A stretch of 64,000 bases of DNA, taken from the NCBI RefSeq assembly GCF_017377655.1, contig NZ_JAFREL010000004.1, positions 1 through 64,000 of the forward strand, read 5' to 3'. Numbering within the stretch: the first letter of the stretch is position 1; each line of letters starts with the position of its first letter. The position numbers and the translations under genes are program-made. Origin of the DNA: Candidatus Enterococcus ferrettii (GTDB lineage Bacteria > Bacillota > Bacilli > Lactobacillales > Enterococcaceae). Under the pieces are notes generated by a model. The model did not search any database and was not told the DNA's origin. It saw only the letters and a list, made by a program, of their open reading frames with translations. Positions 1-8,983 of this stretch are shown here, piece by piece.

Positions 1-17
1 GTCATCAAAGGTATTTT

Positions 18-1019
18 TTATTCAGAAATTTTTACAACTGCCTTAGTGATTTTTTCCTGATTTTCTCCTGAGAGAACGGCTTCGACTTCCTCCAAAGTTA
101 GTTCATGGGTAATTAATTTTTCTACATTAATTACTTGATGATCTAAAATACTAATCGCATCCTCCATGACATGAGGATTGATGAAGGCGCCCTTAATAAT
201 TAATTCCTTGAAGTAAATATCATAGGCATTGACCTGAATTTCAGTTTTCGGATCTCCTACGCCAAACATAAGAATTTGCCCCCCACGAGCAGCCATTTGG
301 ATAGCCTGCTCTTGCGTGTTAGGACGACCAACACACTCGATAATTACATCAAAAGTCTCGTTAAGTTGTTCCTTTTCGGGATCGAAGACCACATCTGCTC
401 CGATTTCCTTCAATAAAGGAATTTTTTTCTCATTGTGACCACTGACATAGATTTCACCTACATTACGGGCTTTTAGCAGACTAATAAACAATTGTCCTAC
501 AAAACCATCACCAATAACTAAGGTTTTGTAGTGCTGCTTTATCTCCAATTCTTGGAAGCCGTGAACCACACAGCTGACCGGTTCAGTCATAGCAGCTGCT
601 TTGTAAGATAAAGTATCTGGAATTTTATAGACACAGCGTTCCGGAACGGTTACAAATTCTTCCATCCCGCCATTGCGTGTGACTCCTGCAGCCTCTAAAT
701 TTTCACATAAATGAATTCTGCCTTCATGACAATAGCGACAATGCAGACAAGGAATATTAGGGTCAATCGTTACCCGATCCCCCACTTTCAAGCTATCGAC
801 TAAATGACCTGCCTCAACAACAATACCTGAATTTTCATGACCTAAAACAATAGGTGGTGTCGCAGTGGCTGATCCCGGCAGCCCCTGATACAAATGTTTA
901 TCAGTGCCGCAAATTCCTACATATTTCATTTGGATTTTCACTTCTTTAGGCAAAGGCTTTGGTTCTTTAATATCCTGAACTTCCATCTTTTCAATCTCCG
1001 TTAGTACCAATGCTTTCAT
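18..1019 (-). CDS. Zinc-dependent medium-chain alcohol/polyol dehydrogenase
   Basis: A 333-residue protein of the sorbitol/threonine dehydrogenase type that would oxidise a secondary alcohol or polyol with NAD(P). Visible are the catalytic zinc ligands Cys37 (GICGTD) and His61-Glu62 (GHE), the structural zinc cysteines 91, 94, 97 and 105, and a Rossmann turn GDGFVGQ near residue 170. The start has a good AGGAGG-type site (aaggaggtacttgt) just upstream. It lies downstream of, and in the same direction as, a Gfo/Idh/MocA oxidoreductase, but about 600 bases and a terminator separate them. The substrate cannot be told from sequence. Family assignment is firm. Confidence 0.9.
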   Translation of the reverse strand: MKALVLTEIEKMEVQDIKEPKPLPKEVKIQMKYVGICGTDKHLYQGLPGSATATPPIVLGHENSGIVVEAGHLVDSLKVGDRVTIDPNIPCLHCRYCHEGRIHLCENLEAAGVTRNGGMEEFVTVPERCVYKIPDTLSYKAAAMTEPVSCVVHGFQELEIKQHYKTLVIGDGFVGQLFISLLKARNVGEIYVSGHNEKKIPLLKEIGADVVFDPEKEQLNETFDVIIECVGRPNTQEQAIQMAARGGQILMFGVGDPKTEIQVNAYDIYFKELIIKGAFINPHVMEDAISILDHQVINVEKLITHELTLEEVEAVLSGENQEKITKAVVKISE

Positions 1020-1120
1020 ACAAGTACCTCCTTATTTTCTCAATTGTAACAAGGAGGGTAGTGTGATGGAAATAGAACGACTTGGTTTTAAAACGTCGAA
1101 AAATCAGTGATCGCTGTTTT

Positions 1121-1330
1121 CTATTTAATGATTGGTTTTGATTGTGGAAATTTTTCGTTAATCCAAGCAAAGATTGCCTGAATTTTTGCTTTTTCAAGTG
1201 ATGCTAATGACTCAGAAGAAATCCCCATGTCAGTCTCTGCTCGTAAGTTCACTAGAAACAAAATAATTTTGAGATAATTGTTCAACTTTCCATTGAACAG
1301 ATCGATTGCTCGATAATATGAGATAAGCAG
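1121..1330 (-). other. Possible gene remnant or small ORF (about 69 codons)
   Basis: An open frame in the 600-base gap between two dehydrogenase genes ends ...AWINEKFPQSKPIIK and has protein-like composition, but has no clear ribosome binding site. It is closed upstream by a stop at 1331-1333. Possible starts are a GTG or ATG about 40 codons before the stop. I do not recognise it. It may be the tail of a decayed gene or chance coding. Confidence 0.2.
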
Positions 1331-1420
1331 CTATGACATCAAGCTTCTCGCTTGCATCCTCGTTAGTCTACTAGTTGTTTTGAACGGCATCTATAAAAAA
1401 ATATTGAATTTCCCAGAAAA

Positions 1421-1457
1421 CAAAAAAAGCCTTGAATATCCCGAAAGATATCCAAGA
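1421..1457 (-). terminator. Intrinsic terminator below the 1635-2591 oxidoreductase
   Basis: On the minus strand, CTTGGATATC and GATATTCAAG form a stem around a short loop, followed by GGC and a run of seven T. The 180 bases between it and the upstream stop codon contain further small inverted repeats. Confidence 0.7.
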
Positions 1458-1634
1458 CTTCCCAGTATCGCCGAAACGATAGAAAGAGTCTTCGTCCACT
1501 AAGCTTCTTTCCGACACCCTGTAAAATCCGACAGGTGAGAAAACTCATGTGCCTCTGGATCGAAGGATCAGTAATTGATCCACTCGACTCGTCGCATAAG
1601 ACAGACTATAGCATACAATCTAGCCTGTTGCCAA

Positions 1635-2591
1635 TCATTTTTGGTAGTGCTGATACATTTCTTCAATGATTCTTACTGTTTGCACTGTCATTTCCTTTGT
1701 GACTACTGGACTGGTCAACCTCTTTTGCTTAAGACATTCATTTACATGCTCTACTTCAAAAACAAATTCACTTTGGAAAGGTGCAATAATTTTTTCTATC
1801 CGTCCATCGGGATAAGTAACTTCGGCTTCTTTCGTTTTCCAAAAATTTGGTATGTAAATCTGACCTTTTTCTCCATATAAAGTAATCCCGGCTGGCAGAT
1901 CCAGGTCCACCGTCATAAATAAAGAACCGATGGTGTTATCGGAGAAGGTTACCGAAAGATTGGCTTGTGTATCAGATTTTTCTGGCGGGAAAACCATTGT
2001 ACCCTTCACTTCATTAGGGGCTTGCTGCATTAAAAACTGCATGTACTCCAAAGGATATGTACCAGCTCCTCGTAAAATACCACCGCCAGCATCCAAAGAA
2101 CTAAACCAGTTAATATGGTAAATATTAGGATAAGCCATGACAGCCTTCATCCAATGAACTTTGCCGATTGTATCTTTCGCCAACAGCTCTACTACTTGCT
2201 CAGTAATCGGCAGGAAAACAGACTTCTGTGCTTCCATTAAAAACAGATGTTTTTCTTCAGCCATCGCGAATAATTCTTCCGCCTGACGACGGGTCATCGT
2301 AAAAGGCTTTTCCAACAAAACATGCTTGTCATGCTCCAATGCCAGCTTGGCTGCATCAAAATGCCCTTTGTTGTAAACTGCCACATAGACAATATCAACC
2401 TCGTCGCTTTGACAGAGTTCTTCATAGCTGCCGTAGGCGTTAGGGATCGCCAATTCCTGTGCCATTTTTTCTGCTTTAGCTAGCTGCCGGGAAGCAATCG
2501 CTGTTACCTCTCCATCCATACTTTCCTTTACCCCTGCCACAAAGCGGGGAACCACTTGAGCTGTGCTAATAATCCCATAGCGTATCGTCAT
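1635..2591 (-). CDS. Gfo/Idh/MocA family NAD(P)-dependent oxidoreductase
   Basis: A 318-residue protein with an N-terminal Rossmann domain (GIISTAQVVPRF from residue 6) and the family's conserved LLEKP motif near residue 92, which carries the lysine used in catalysis. Members oxidise or reduce sugars, inositols or dihydrodiols. The length is normal and the start ATG follows a GGAGGACGAT site. It is the last gene of a minus-strand run with a TVP38-like membrane protein (10-base gap) and an esterase. The substrate is unknown. Confidence 0.88.
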   Translation of the reverse strand: MTIRYGIISTAQVVPRFVAGVKESMDGEVTAIASRQLAKAEKMAQELAIPNAYGSYEELCQSDEVDIVYVAVYNKGHFDAAKLALEHDKHVLLEKPFTMTRRQAEELFAMAEEKHLFLMEAQKSVFLPITEQVVELLAKDTIGKVHWMKAVMAYPNIYHINWFSSLDAGGGILRGAGTYPLEYMQFLMQQAPNEVKGTMVFPPEKSDTQANLSVTFSDNTIGSLFMTVDLDLPAGITLYGEKGQIYIPNFWKTKEAEVTYPDGRIEKIIAPFQSEFVFEVEHVNECLKQKRLTSPVVTKEMTVQTVRIIEEMYQHYQK

Positions 2592-2601
2592 GATCGTCCT
2601 C

Positions 2602-3207
2602 CTAAAAAAGAATCGTTTTATCTAATACAAATACAATTAAATATCCATAGCTTGCGACTGACCAAAGTTTGAACACTAGAACAATTTTGGCATATTCCCT
2701 AAAGGTTAAATCCGTCATACCAGCAACTAGACAAACAATGTCATCTGGTAGGAATGGAAAAATAAAACAGACAATCAACAGCTGTCGAATTTTCTTGGTG
2801 TGGCGCTGCAAAGCATTTTCAAAGGTTTGATAATTTTTTACTGATAAGATTAACCGGGCAAAGCGTGGCCCATAGCGGCGAGACAATAGAAACAAACCGA
2901 ACTCACCAATTACTAGACCGACATAACTGTATAGAATGCCCGGGATATTACCAAACATCAGCATGCCCACGACCGTGGCAATACCTCCTGGTACAAAGGG
3001 GATAATTGGCTGAATTCCCTGAACGACAATAAAAACAACGACCGCAAAGCTGCCGAACTGTTTAATGAAGGCCTGCAAATCCTGAGGAGAAGCAAAGACA
3101 CCCATGCGCCGCAAGTGGATTGTCAGCAAAATCAAAGCTGCCAAACCAAAAACTGGTGCCAGCTGAATCAGTTTTTGCCGGAAAACAAATTTACATCTGT
3201 CTCTCAC
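2602..3207 (-). CDS. TVP38/TMEM64 (DedA-like) membrane protein
   Basis: 201 residues with about five hydrophobic segments, starting with one near residues 13-27. The central GGIATVVGML and the later FIFPFLPDDIVCLVAGM match the SNARE-associated/VTT domain of TVP38/TMEM64 proteins. These integral membrane proteins are linked to lipid scrambling or transport in their family; the specific role here is not known. It sits between a Gfo/Idh/MocA oxidoreductase and an HSL-type esterase in one probable transcript. Confidence 0.8.
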   Translation of the reverse strand: MRDRCKFVFRQKLIQLAPVFGLAALILLTIHLRRMGVFASPQDLQAFIKQFGSFAVVVFIVVQGIQPIIPFVPGGIATVVGMLMFGNIPGILYSYVGLVIGEFGLFLLSRRYGPRFARLILSVKNYQTFENALQRHTKKIRQLLIVCFIFPFLPDDIVCLVAGMTDLTFREYAKIVLVFKLWSVASYGYLIVFVLDKTILF

Positions 3208-3233
3208 TTTTGGTTCAATAACTCCTTCCTATC

Positions 3234-4106
3234 CTATTGAAAAAATTCGCCCATTTGATCAATATAACGCAGCGATTCCTTCAAAGGGTAAACAACAAAA
3301 TCATGCATCATCCCCGGAACAATTTCCAGAGTCATCGTTGTATTCTTACTTTGAGCTACTCGATCCTGCAAACGCAAGACATCCGGATATAAAATTTCAT
3401 CGGTACCAGCAATCACCAGCAGCTCCCCAAGATTATCAAACCGACCATAAATCGGTGAAACGATCGGATCATCCAAAGGCAGCTCACCAGCGTAGTTCTC
3501 ACCAGCTTCGCTTAACAAATCTTTCTCTAAAACCACGTCTTTTTCCTGCAGTTCATCGGTGCGTGGATCACTCAAGGTAGCGTCCAACCAAGGTGAAGCC
3601 AACGCCACCTTCTTAGGACGCTTTTCATACTTCACATCCCGCAAGCGTTGTGCTAGGCTCATTGCCAAACCGCCTCCGGCAGAATCACCGAACAAACGAA
3701 AATGATCATCCGGATAAAGATTCGCCAAATGACGTAAAGCGGCTTCTGTAATTGGCAAGGTTTTCTCTGCTGTGTTCTCAGGTGCCAGCGGATAGTCAAA
3801 GTAGCTAACCTTCAAATTGTAGCGTTTAACAAAACGCTCTTGTATATCTTTATGAAAAGGAGAAGCCTCTAAGGCATATCCTCCACCATGCAGATAGAAA
3901 ACATGCAAATTAGTGGGATGAGCTGGAAACAGCGTCACTACTTCATGACCATCCACTTGATTAATAACCTGTGGAATATCAGTACGGCTTAATTGTTTCG
4001 CATTCAAATTTCGACGTTTTGGCGGGTCCACCATCGTGAAGCCCACTAGCTTTTTCATATTAATCACTTTAAAGACTGTCTTCACAAATTTCGCTGAATA
4101 GCGCAT
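3234..4106 (-). CDS. Alpha/beta hydrolase, hormone-sensitive-lipase type
   Basis: About 290 residues if started at the ATG at 4106, which follows an AAAGGAGAAAGCCG ribosome site; a longer frame upstream lacks one. The HSL oxyanion motif HGGGYA, the nucleophile motif GDSAGGG and a C-terminal Asp (GTDEIL) and His (GMMHDF) complete a serine hydrolase triad. It should act as a cytoplasmic carboxylesterase on small acyl esters. It heads a minus-strand run with a TVP38 protein and an oxidoreductase, divergent from an acyltransferase. Function beyond esterase is not predictable. Confidence 0.85.
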   Translation of the reverse strand: MRYSAKFVKTVFKVINMKKLVGFTMVDPPKRRNLNAKQLSRTDIPQVINQVDGHEVVTLFPAHPTNLHVFYLHGGGYALEASPFHKDIQERFVKRYNLKVSYFDYPLAPENTAEKTLPITEAALRHLANLYPDDHFRLFGDSAGGGLAMSLAQRLRDVKYEKRPKKVALASPWLDATLSDPRTDELQEKDVVLEKDLLSEAGENYAGELPLDDPIVSPIYGRFDNLGELLVIAGTDEILYPDVLRLQDRVAQSKNTTMTLEIVPGMMHDFVVYPLKESLRYIDQMGEFFQ

Positions 4107-4209
4107 CGGCTTTCTCCTTTTCGATCCTTCAATAAAGAAGATTTTTTTCTTGGTAGGTGCTACAATAGTTAAAAATAGTCTTTGCTTCATTTTAGCATAA
4201 ACAAAGGAG

Positions 4210-5220
4210 GTGTCCACGATCACAAAACCGAATCGCGAATTTCTTTTCGACAACATTCGGGGTATTTTAATTTTATTAGTGGTTTTGGGGCACGCATTAG
4301 AATATTTTCGACTGGAAAACAAAGTAGGGCAATTTTTGTACGTCTTTATTTACTTATTCCACATGCCGGTCTTTATTTTTATTTCTGGGTATTTCTCAAA
4401 AAACTTAGAAAAAGGACGACGAACAGCGGTAGAGACCTTCTTGATTCCCTATTTACTACTGAATCTATTTTTAAGTGTAATTATGCTGTCCTTAGGGAAA
4501 ATTGAAGAGATTTCCATTCTTTCCCCCGGTTGGACGCTGTGGTTTTTGTATTGTATGTTCATTTGGCGTTTGATGCTGCCGGATTTAGTAAAAATTCGCT
4601 ATGTACTGCTGCTTAGTTTTATTGTCGGAATTTTTTCGGGTTTTCTAACCGAATTTGGAACCTATATGGCCATGGCCCGTACGTTAGGTTTTTTCCCATT
4701 CTTTCTAGTTGGCTATTATACGGATCAAAAGCTGATTAAAAACCTGCGGCGGATCCCTTATAGCAAGGCGATTAGTATAGGTATCATCGTCTTTGCTGTC
4801 CTAACTGCCTACCTATGGACTCGTAATAACTTGCCGCCGGAACTGCTTTGGCGGGACCGAGCGTATAATGCCTTTTCAGTGCCGCTGCTGCAGAATCTGT
4901 TGACGATTATTTTCCTTTACGGGATGGGCTTTGCCTTCGTCTTTGTCTTTATTACCTTGGCTAATAACAAACCACATCTTTTTTCTACTTGGGGACAACG
5001 TACCTTAGCCATCTACCTACTGCATATTTACTTGGTGGCCCCTTTGGTTCAAGGAACTGAATATATTGAAAATCCAGTTATTCAGCTGATGGTTTTAATC
5101 GGTGGTTCGCTGCTGATTTTGTATCTGCTGTCTCGTCCGAAAGTTGCTACAACTTTGCAAAAAACGTTGGCGCGGATTCTCCATTTTATTATGCCCGAAA
5201 AAAAAGACGACTCCTCGTGA
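4210..5220 (+). CDS. Acyltransferase 3 family membrane protein (OafA/WecH-like)
   Basis: About 335 residues with roughly ten membrane segments. The N-terminal FDNIRGILILLVVLGHALE carries the family's Arg and the essential His. Such proteins O-acetylate cell-surface polysaccharides or lipids. The start is odd: the only conventional start near the N terminus is the GTG at 4210, but it overlaps the AAAGGAGG ribosome site at 4203-4210. The codon at the right distance is ATC at 4219. The true start is therefore uncertain. The coding end overlaps its own terminator hairpin. Confidence 0.82.
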   Translation: MSTITKPNREFLFDNIRGILILLVVLGHALEYFRLENKVGQFLYVFIYLFHMPVFIFISGYFSKNLEKGRRTAVETFLIPYLLLNLFLSVIMLSLGKIEEISILSPGWTLWFLYCMFIWRLMLPDLVKIRYVLLLSFIVGIFSGFLTEFGTYMAMARTLGFFPFFLVGYYTDQKLIKNLRRIPYSKAISIGIIVFAVLTAYLWTRNNLPPELLWRDRAYNAFSVPLLQNLLTIIFLYGMGFAFVFVFITLANNKPHLFSTWGQRTLAIYLLHIYLVAPLVQGTEYIENPVIQLMVLIGGSLLILYLLSRPKVATTLQKTLARILHFIMPEKKDDSS

Positions 5221-5230
5221 GTCGTCTTTT
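5203..5230 (+). terminator. Terminator overlapping the acyltransferase stop codon
   Basis: GACGACT and AGTCGTC pair around a 7-base loop and are followed by TTTT. The last codons (Lys-Lys-Asp-Asp-Ser-Ser-stop) form the left arm and loop. The A-run on the left could let it work in both directions. Confidence 0.85.
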
Positions 5231-5304
5231 AAGATACATCCTTAGCCTTAGGTCTTTTGCCCAGTTTCGTGATAAAATATTGTTACTACAAGGAGGAATA
5301 TACT

Positions 5305-5886
5305 ATGAAAAAAGGTGTAAGCGGCGGCATAATCGTCTTAGTCATTGTGGGACTTTTAGCCGTTTTTGGCATCACACAATATAACAGTCTTGCCAAAGAA
5401 GAACAAGCGGTAGAAGCGCAACTAAGTCAAGTGGATAATGTCATGCAACGACGGGCAGATTTGATCCCAAACCTAGTAAATTCAGTTAAAGGCAGCATGG
5501 GTCAAGAACAGAAAGTTTTCGGCGACATCGCCGAAGCTCGCAAGGCTTACGGCAATGCGTCAACGGATAAAGAAAAAATTGAAACTAGTCAAGCCTTAGA
5601 TCAATCCGTTGGAACTTTAGTCAACGTCATAAATGAAAATTATCCAGAACTAAAATCAAATGACAATGTTCAAACATTAATGACGCAATTGGAAGGTTCT
5701 GAAAACCGAATCTCAGTCGAACGCAAACGGTATAACGAGGCTGTTCAAACCTATAACCAAAAAGTGGTTTCTTTCCCCAAAAATATTTTTGCTAATATAA
5801 TGGGGTTAGGTAAAAAGCCTTATTTTGAAGCGCAACCAGGCGCTGAAAATGTACCAGAAGTTGATTTCGGAAATTCTGGTGAATAA
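5305..5886 (+). CDS. LemA family membrane-anchored protein
   Basis: 193 residues starting at the ATG at 5305 after ACAAGGAGGAATATACT. One N-terminal transmembrane helix (about residues 8-24) is followed by a long helical domain with the LemA signatures QRRADLIPNLVNSVKG and RKRYNEAVQTYN. LemA proteins show a short cytoplasmic end and an extracellular helical bundle; their exact role is unresolved. It is followed two bases later by a TPM-domain protein, a pairing widespread in bacteria that suggests joint action at the cell envelope. Confidence 0.92.
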   Translation: MKKGVSGGIIVLVIVGLLAVFGITQYNSLAKEEQAVEAQLSQVDNVMQRRADLIPNLVNSVKGSMGQEQKVFGDIAEARKAYGNASTDKEKIETSQALDQSVGTLVNVINENYPELKSNDNVQTLMTQLEGSENRISVERKRYNEAVQTYNQKVVSFPKNIFANIMGLGKKPYFEAQPGAENVPEVDFGNSGE

Positions 5887-5888
5887 CC

Positions 5889-6680
5889 ATGAAAAAATGG
5901 CTTTTATGGCTGTTGCCTTTGTTAGCATTGCTGCTGTTTTGGCTTCCAATATCAAGTGAAGCTGAAACATTGCCAGCTGCTCCTACTCATTTTTATTATG
6001 ATCAGCTAAATATTTTATCCAATCAAACCAAGGACTTAGTTGAGAATAAAGGGTTGGTTTATAAAGAAAAAAAGGAACAACCACAGGTAGTATTGGCAAC
6101 AATCAAGTCAACTGGTGGTGACGATATTGACAGCTATGCCCCCGACCTGTTTGAGAAATGGAAGATCGGAAATGCTAAGGAAGACAATGGAATTCTAATT
6201 CTTTATGCCTTAAACGATGGCGCCCGCAATGTGCGGATTGAAGTCGGCTACGGTTTAGAAGGTGTTATTACTGACAGTATTTCTGGAAATATTTTGCAGC
6301 AGGCGAAAGATGATTTAAAGTCTGACGATTCTGCCCGCATCAATCGTGGACTGCAGAAAGTATTTAACAGTGTTACTACGCTAATTGATAAAAACTATGA
6401 TTATCCCGCGGATGAACATGCTTTAAGTGACAACGAATTGGCAGCAATTGAAGAGGATGACTCAGGTGGTCTGCTCGAGATTATTGGACCGATTATCTTT
6501 ATCGCAGTTATCTTCATCTTATTCGGCGGCGGTGGTCGTGGTGGAAGAAATGGCCGTTATCGCGGTGGACCTCCATTCATTGGCTGGGGTGGCGGCGGCT
6601 CTAGTGGCGGTGGCTTCGGTGGAGGCGGCGGTTTCTCCGGCGGAGGCGGTTCTTCCGGTGGCGGCGGCTCAAGCATTTAA
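5889..6680 (+). CDS. TPM-domain protein (YgcG family) with Gly-rich tail
   Basis: 263 residues. There is a signal peptide (MKKWLLWLLPLLALLLFW), a TPM domain at about 32-175 with RIEVGYGLEGVITD, a second hydrophobic helix at about 197-213, and a C-terminal tail of GGGGSSGG repeats. The topology suggests an extracellular TPM domain. It starts two bases after lemA without a strong ribosome site of its own, so it is probably translationally coupled. It is linked with LemA in many genomes; function is unknown. Confidence 0.88.
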   Translation: MKKWLLWLLPLLALLLFWLPISSEAETLPAAPTHFYYDQLNILSNQTKDLVENKGLVYKEKKEQPQVVLATIKSTGGDDIDSYAPDLFEKWKIGNAKEDNGILILYALNDGARNVRIEVGYGLEGVITDSISGNILQQAKDDLKSDDSARINRGLQKVFNSVTTLIDKNYDYPADEHALSDNELAAIEEDDSGGLLEIIGPIIFIAVIFILFGGGGRGGRNGRYRGGPPFIGWGGGGSSGGGFGGGGGFSGGGGSSGGGGSSI

Positions 6681-6693
6681 CCCAAGCTGCACA

Positions 6694-6738
6694 AACAAAC
6701 CAGCGGATACTTTATAAGGTATCTGCTGGTTTGTTTTT
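6694..6738 (+). terminator. Terminator of the lemA/TPM operon
   Basis: AACAAACCAGCGGATAC and GTATCTGCTGGTTTGTT pair almost perfectly around a short loop, followed by a T-run. Confidence 0.9.
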
Positions 6739-6888
6739 TGTTCACTTGAAAAACCTATTCTTCAATCACTGTGCATTAACTGACTAAGCCCTCACTATGA
6801 AAGCCTAGATAGTAGTTTGTGGAGCTGACTTTATGAACCAAAATTTTGTTTTTCAATTCTTCATAAACTTCATCCATAATTTTTGTGA

Positions 6889-6930
6889 AAAAACAGTCAT
6901 TTTATCCTTATTCAGATAAAATAACTGTTC
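6889..6930 (-). terminator. Terminator of the iron-type alcohol dehydrogenase
   Basis: On the minus strand GAACAGTTATTTTATCTGA pairs with a right arm ATAAAATGACTGTTTTTT. It lies just below the dehydrogenase stop codon. The 150 bases between it and the plus-strand terminator at 6694-6738 show nothing recognisable. Confidence 0.75.
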
Positions 6931-6934
6931 TATA

Positions 6935-8122
6935 TCAAACGAAGCTGCTTTCAGTCAAGCACACCTCAAAAATATTTTCCACATCTTTCACATCCAATGG
7001 AACATAGGCGCTTGTTTTGATCGCATTATGATCAACTGCCTGCTGTGCCATAATCGCAAACTTGTCATCAGTGATTCCCACTTCTGGCAAGGTCATAGGA
7101 ATACCGCAAGACTTGAAATAGTCATAGGTCTTTTGAATACCTAATCGAGCCGCCAGCATTGGTACTCGTTCTTCCACACCCCAGACATTCCAAGCGAACT
7201 GGGCAAACTTAGCAACGGTTTCATCATTTAGTACATATTCCATCCAGCGAGGAGTTAAAATCGCTAACCCAATTCCATGCGTAATATCGTAGAAAGCACT
7301 TAACTCATGTTCCATCGGATGACATGACCAAGATCCAGTTTTTCCGTTGCCAGTTAAGCCATTCAAAGCCAGCGTGCTAGCCCACATTAAATTAGCGCGT
7401 GCGTCATAATCCTCTGGATACTGCAATGCAATCGGACAGTTTTTGATTACTGAGCGCATTAACCCTTCAGAAACTGAGTCTTGGACATCCGTTCCTTCTG
7501 TCCGTTTGAAATAGTTCTCAATTAAATGACTGAAAATATCAGCAGAGCCTGCCGCTGTTTGGTATTTGTTTACTGTAAAGGTATTGGTCGGGTCTAAGAA
7601 AGAAACCTTCGGCAACATCGCTGGACTGCCTAAACCTAATTTCTGATTGGTGTTTATATTGGAAATCACAGCACCACTATTCATTTCACTGCCGGTTGCC
7701 GACAGCGTCAAAATCGTTACCAATGGTAAAGCTGGACCACTAAACTTACGGCGCTGCAGCACCATATCCCACGCGTCACCCTCATACAAGGTCGCAGCAG
7801 CAACTACTTTTGCACAATCAATTGTCGAACCACCGCCAACTGCCAACAATACGTCGATGTTTTCCTCACGACAAATTTCAGCACCCTTGCGGACTGTTTC
7901 TACTCGAGGGTTAGGTTCAACCCCAGCTAATTCAAATACACGATTGCCATTGGCAGTCAACTGTTCCATTACTTTGTCATACAGACCAACTTTCTTGATA
8001 CTGCCGCCGCCGTATACTAAAAGTACATTTTTCCCAAAATGATTCATGACTTCTGGCAGCTCTGCTAAGCGATCTTTTCCGAAGCGAATATCTGTGGTTA
8101 CATGAAAATTAAAGTTATCCAT
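6935..8122 (-). CDS. Iron-containing alcohol dehydrogenase (butanol dehydrogenase/YqhD-like)
   Basis: 395 residues, usual for this family. GGGSTIDCAKVVAAA near residue 97 is the NAD(P)-binding signature. ADIFSHLIENYF, HPMEHELSAFYDITHG and related residues supply the metal-binding Asp and His ligands. It should reduce aldehydes to alcohols (or the reverse) with NAD(P)H in the cytoplasm. An AGGGAGGGATTTT ribosome site precedes the ATG. It has its own terminator downstream. The natural substrate is not known. Confidence 0.93.
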   Translation of the reverse strand: MDNFNFHVTTDIRFGKDRLAELPEVMNHFGKNVLLVYGGGSIKKVGLYDKVMEQLTANGNRVFELAGVEPNPRVETVRKGAEICREENIDVLLAVGGGSTIDCAKVVAAATLYEGDAWDMVLQRRKFSGPALPLVTILTLSATGSEMNSGAVISNINTNQKLGLGSPAMLPKVSFLDPTNTFTVNKYQTAAGSADIFSHLIENYFKRTEGTDVQDSVSEGLMRSVIKNCPIALQYPEDYDARANLMWASTLALNGLTGNGKTGSWSCHPMEHELSAFYDITHGIGLAILTPRWMEYVLNDETVAKFAQFAWNVWGVEERVPMLAARLGIQKTYDYFKSCGIPMTLPEVGITDDKFAIMAQQAVDHNAIKTSAYVPLDVKDVENIFEVCLTESSFV

Positions 8123-8181
8123 AAAATCCCTCCCTGTTGTCTATGATAATCCAAAAAATCAAAAAGCTAAAGCCACTCTGC

Positions 8182-8928
8182 TTATTCCCCATAAAACTGT
8201 TCATCAAAAAAATCACTGATTATTTCCATCGTCGGAACTTTAACTAAATGACGCTCCTCTTCACTATTAAACGTAATATTCAATGAATCTGACTGAGACT
8301 TAACAAAGTCTGACACATGCTGATAAGGGATCTTCTCATCCTGCATCCCATGCCAAAACAGTAATGGCCGGCCAGTTGTTTTCTCAGGATGAAGCGATAA
8401 ATCATACGCCGCCATCCATGAAGTTAACTGCTCATAATCCCTAGGCAAAAAATAACCGGCAGCAGTAGCATGCTGCTTGATTCGATCTCGATATTTTATT
8501 GGTGATGGTGACCCCATTACACAGGCCGCCACATCAATTTCTGGATGGGCCGTTAGCAGCATACAGGTAGTAATCCCCCCCATTGAAACTCCACCCACAC
8601 CAATTTTACCGGTAGTTAAGCCTAGGTTTTCAAAATAATCGACCAAATAACCAAACTCAAACAGATTGGTTTGGATACTATCCCAAAAAGTTAACGAAGG
8701 AATTTCCGACACGCGAACCTTTCGTTCACCGTGGTTCGCAGCATCCGGCAATAATACCCGAAATCCTTTGGCAGCCAACTTACGCCCTTGAGTCAACACT
8801 AGTTCCTTCGCTGTTTGCCAGCCATGATAATATATGATTAATGGCAACGGCTCATAAATTTGTTCTTCAGCCACAACCTCCAATAATGGAATATTGCCAA
8901 CTGAACGTTTGCGAATTGTCGTTTTCAC
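8182..8928 (-). CDS. Alpha/beta hydrolase (prolyl-oligopeptidase-like esterase)
   Basis: About 248 residues with a GTG start at 8928, chosen because AGGAGG sits six bases upstream; the ATG between them is too close. YYHGWQTAKE is the oxyanion region, GVSMGG the nucleophile elbow, HGMQDEKIPY the acid site, and the late HLVKV holds the His. This is a YitV/YqiA-like cytoplasmic esterase. It lies below deoD but after a terminator, so it may be transcribed separately. Confidence 0.83.
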   Translation of the reverse strand: MKTTIRKRSVGNIPLLEVVAEEQIYEPLPLIIYYHGWQTAKELVLTQGRKLAAKGFRVLLPDAANHGERKVRVSEIPSLTFWDSIQTNLFEFGYLVDYFENLGLTTGKIGVGGVSMGGITTCMLLTAHPEIDVAACVMGSPSPIKYRDRIKQHATAAGYFLPRDYEQLTSWMAAYDLSLHPEKTTGRPLLFWHGMQDEKIPYQHVSDFVKSQSDSLNITFNSEEERHLVKVPTMEIISDFFDEQFYGE

Positions 8929-8943
8929 AAGCATCCTCCTATG

Positions 8944-8977
8944 CACAAAGAACCACCTCTGCATTCAGAAGTGGCTC
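8944..8977 (-). terminator. Terminator below deoD
   Basis: On the minus strand GAGCCACTTCTG pairs with CAGAGGTGGTTC around a 4-base loop, followed by TTTG. The stem has two mismatches and the T-run is short, so readthrough into the esterase gene is possible. Confidence 0.6.
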
Positions 8978-8983
8978 GTTGAA

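Noticed and set aside
1363-1548. A 61-codon minus-strand frame near 1.4 kb
   Set aside because: It runs across the terminator hairpin at 1421-1457, has no ribosome site and has no recognisable protein features.
6427-6717. A 96-codon frame over the TPM gene's glycine-rich tail
   Set aside because: It is a shifted reading of the GGC/GGT repeats of a real gene.
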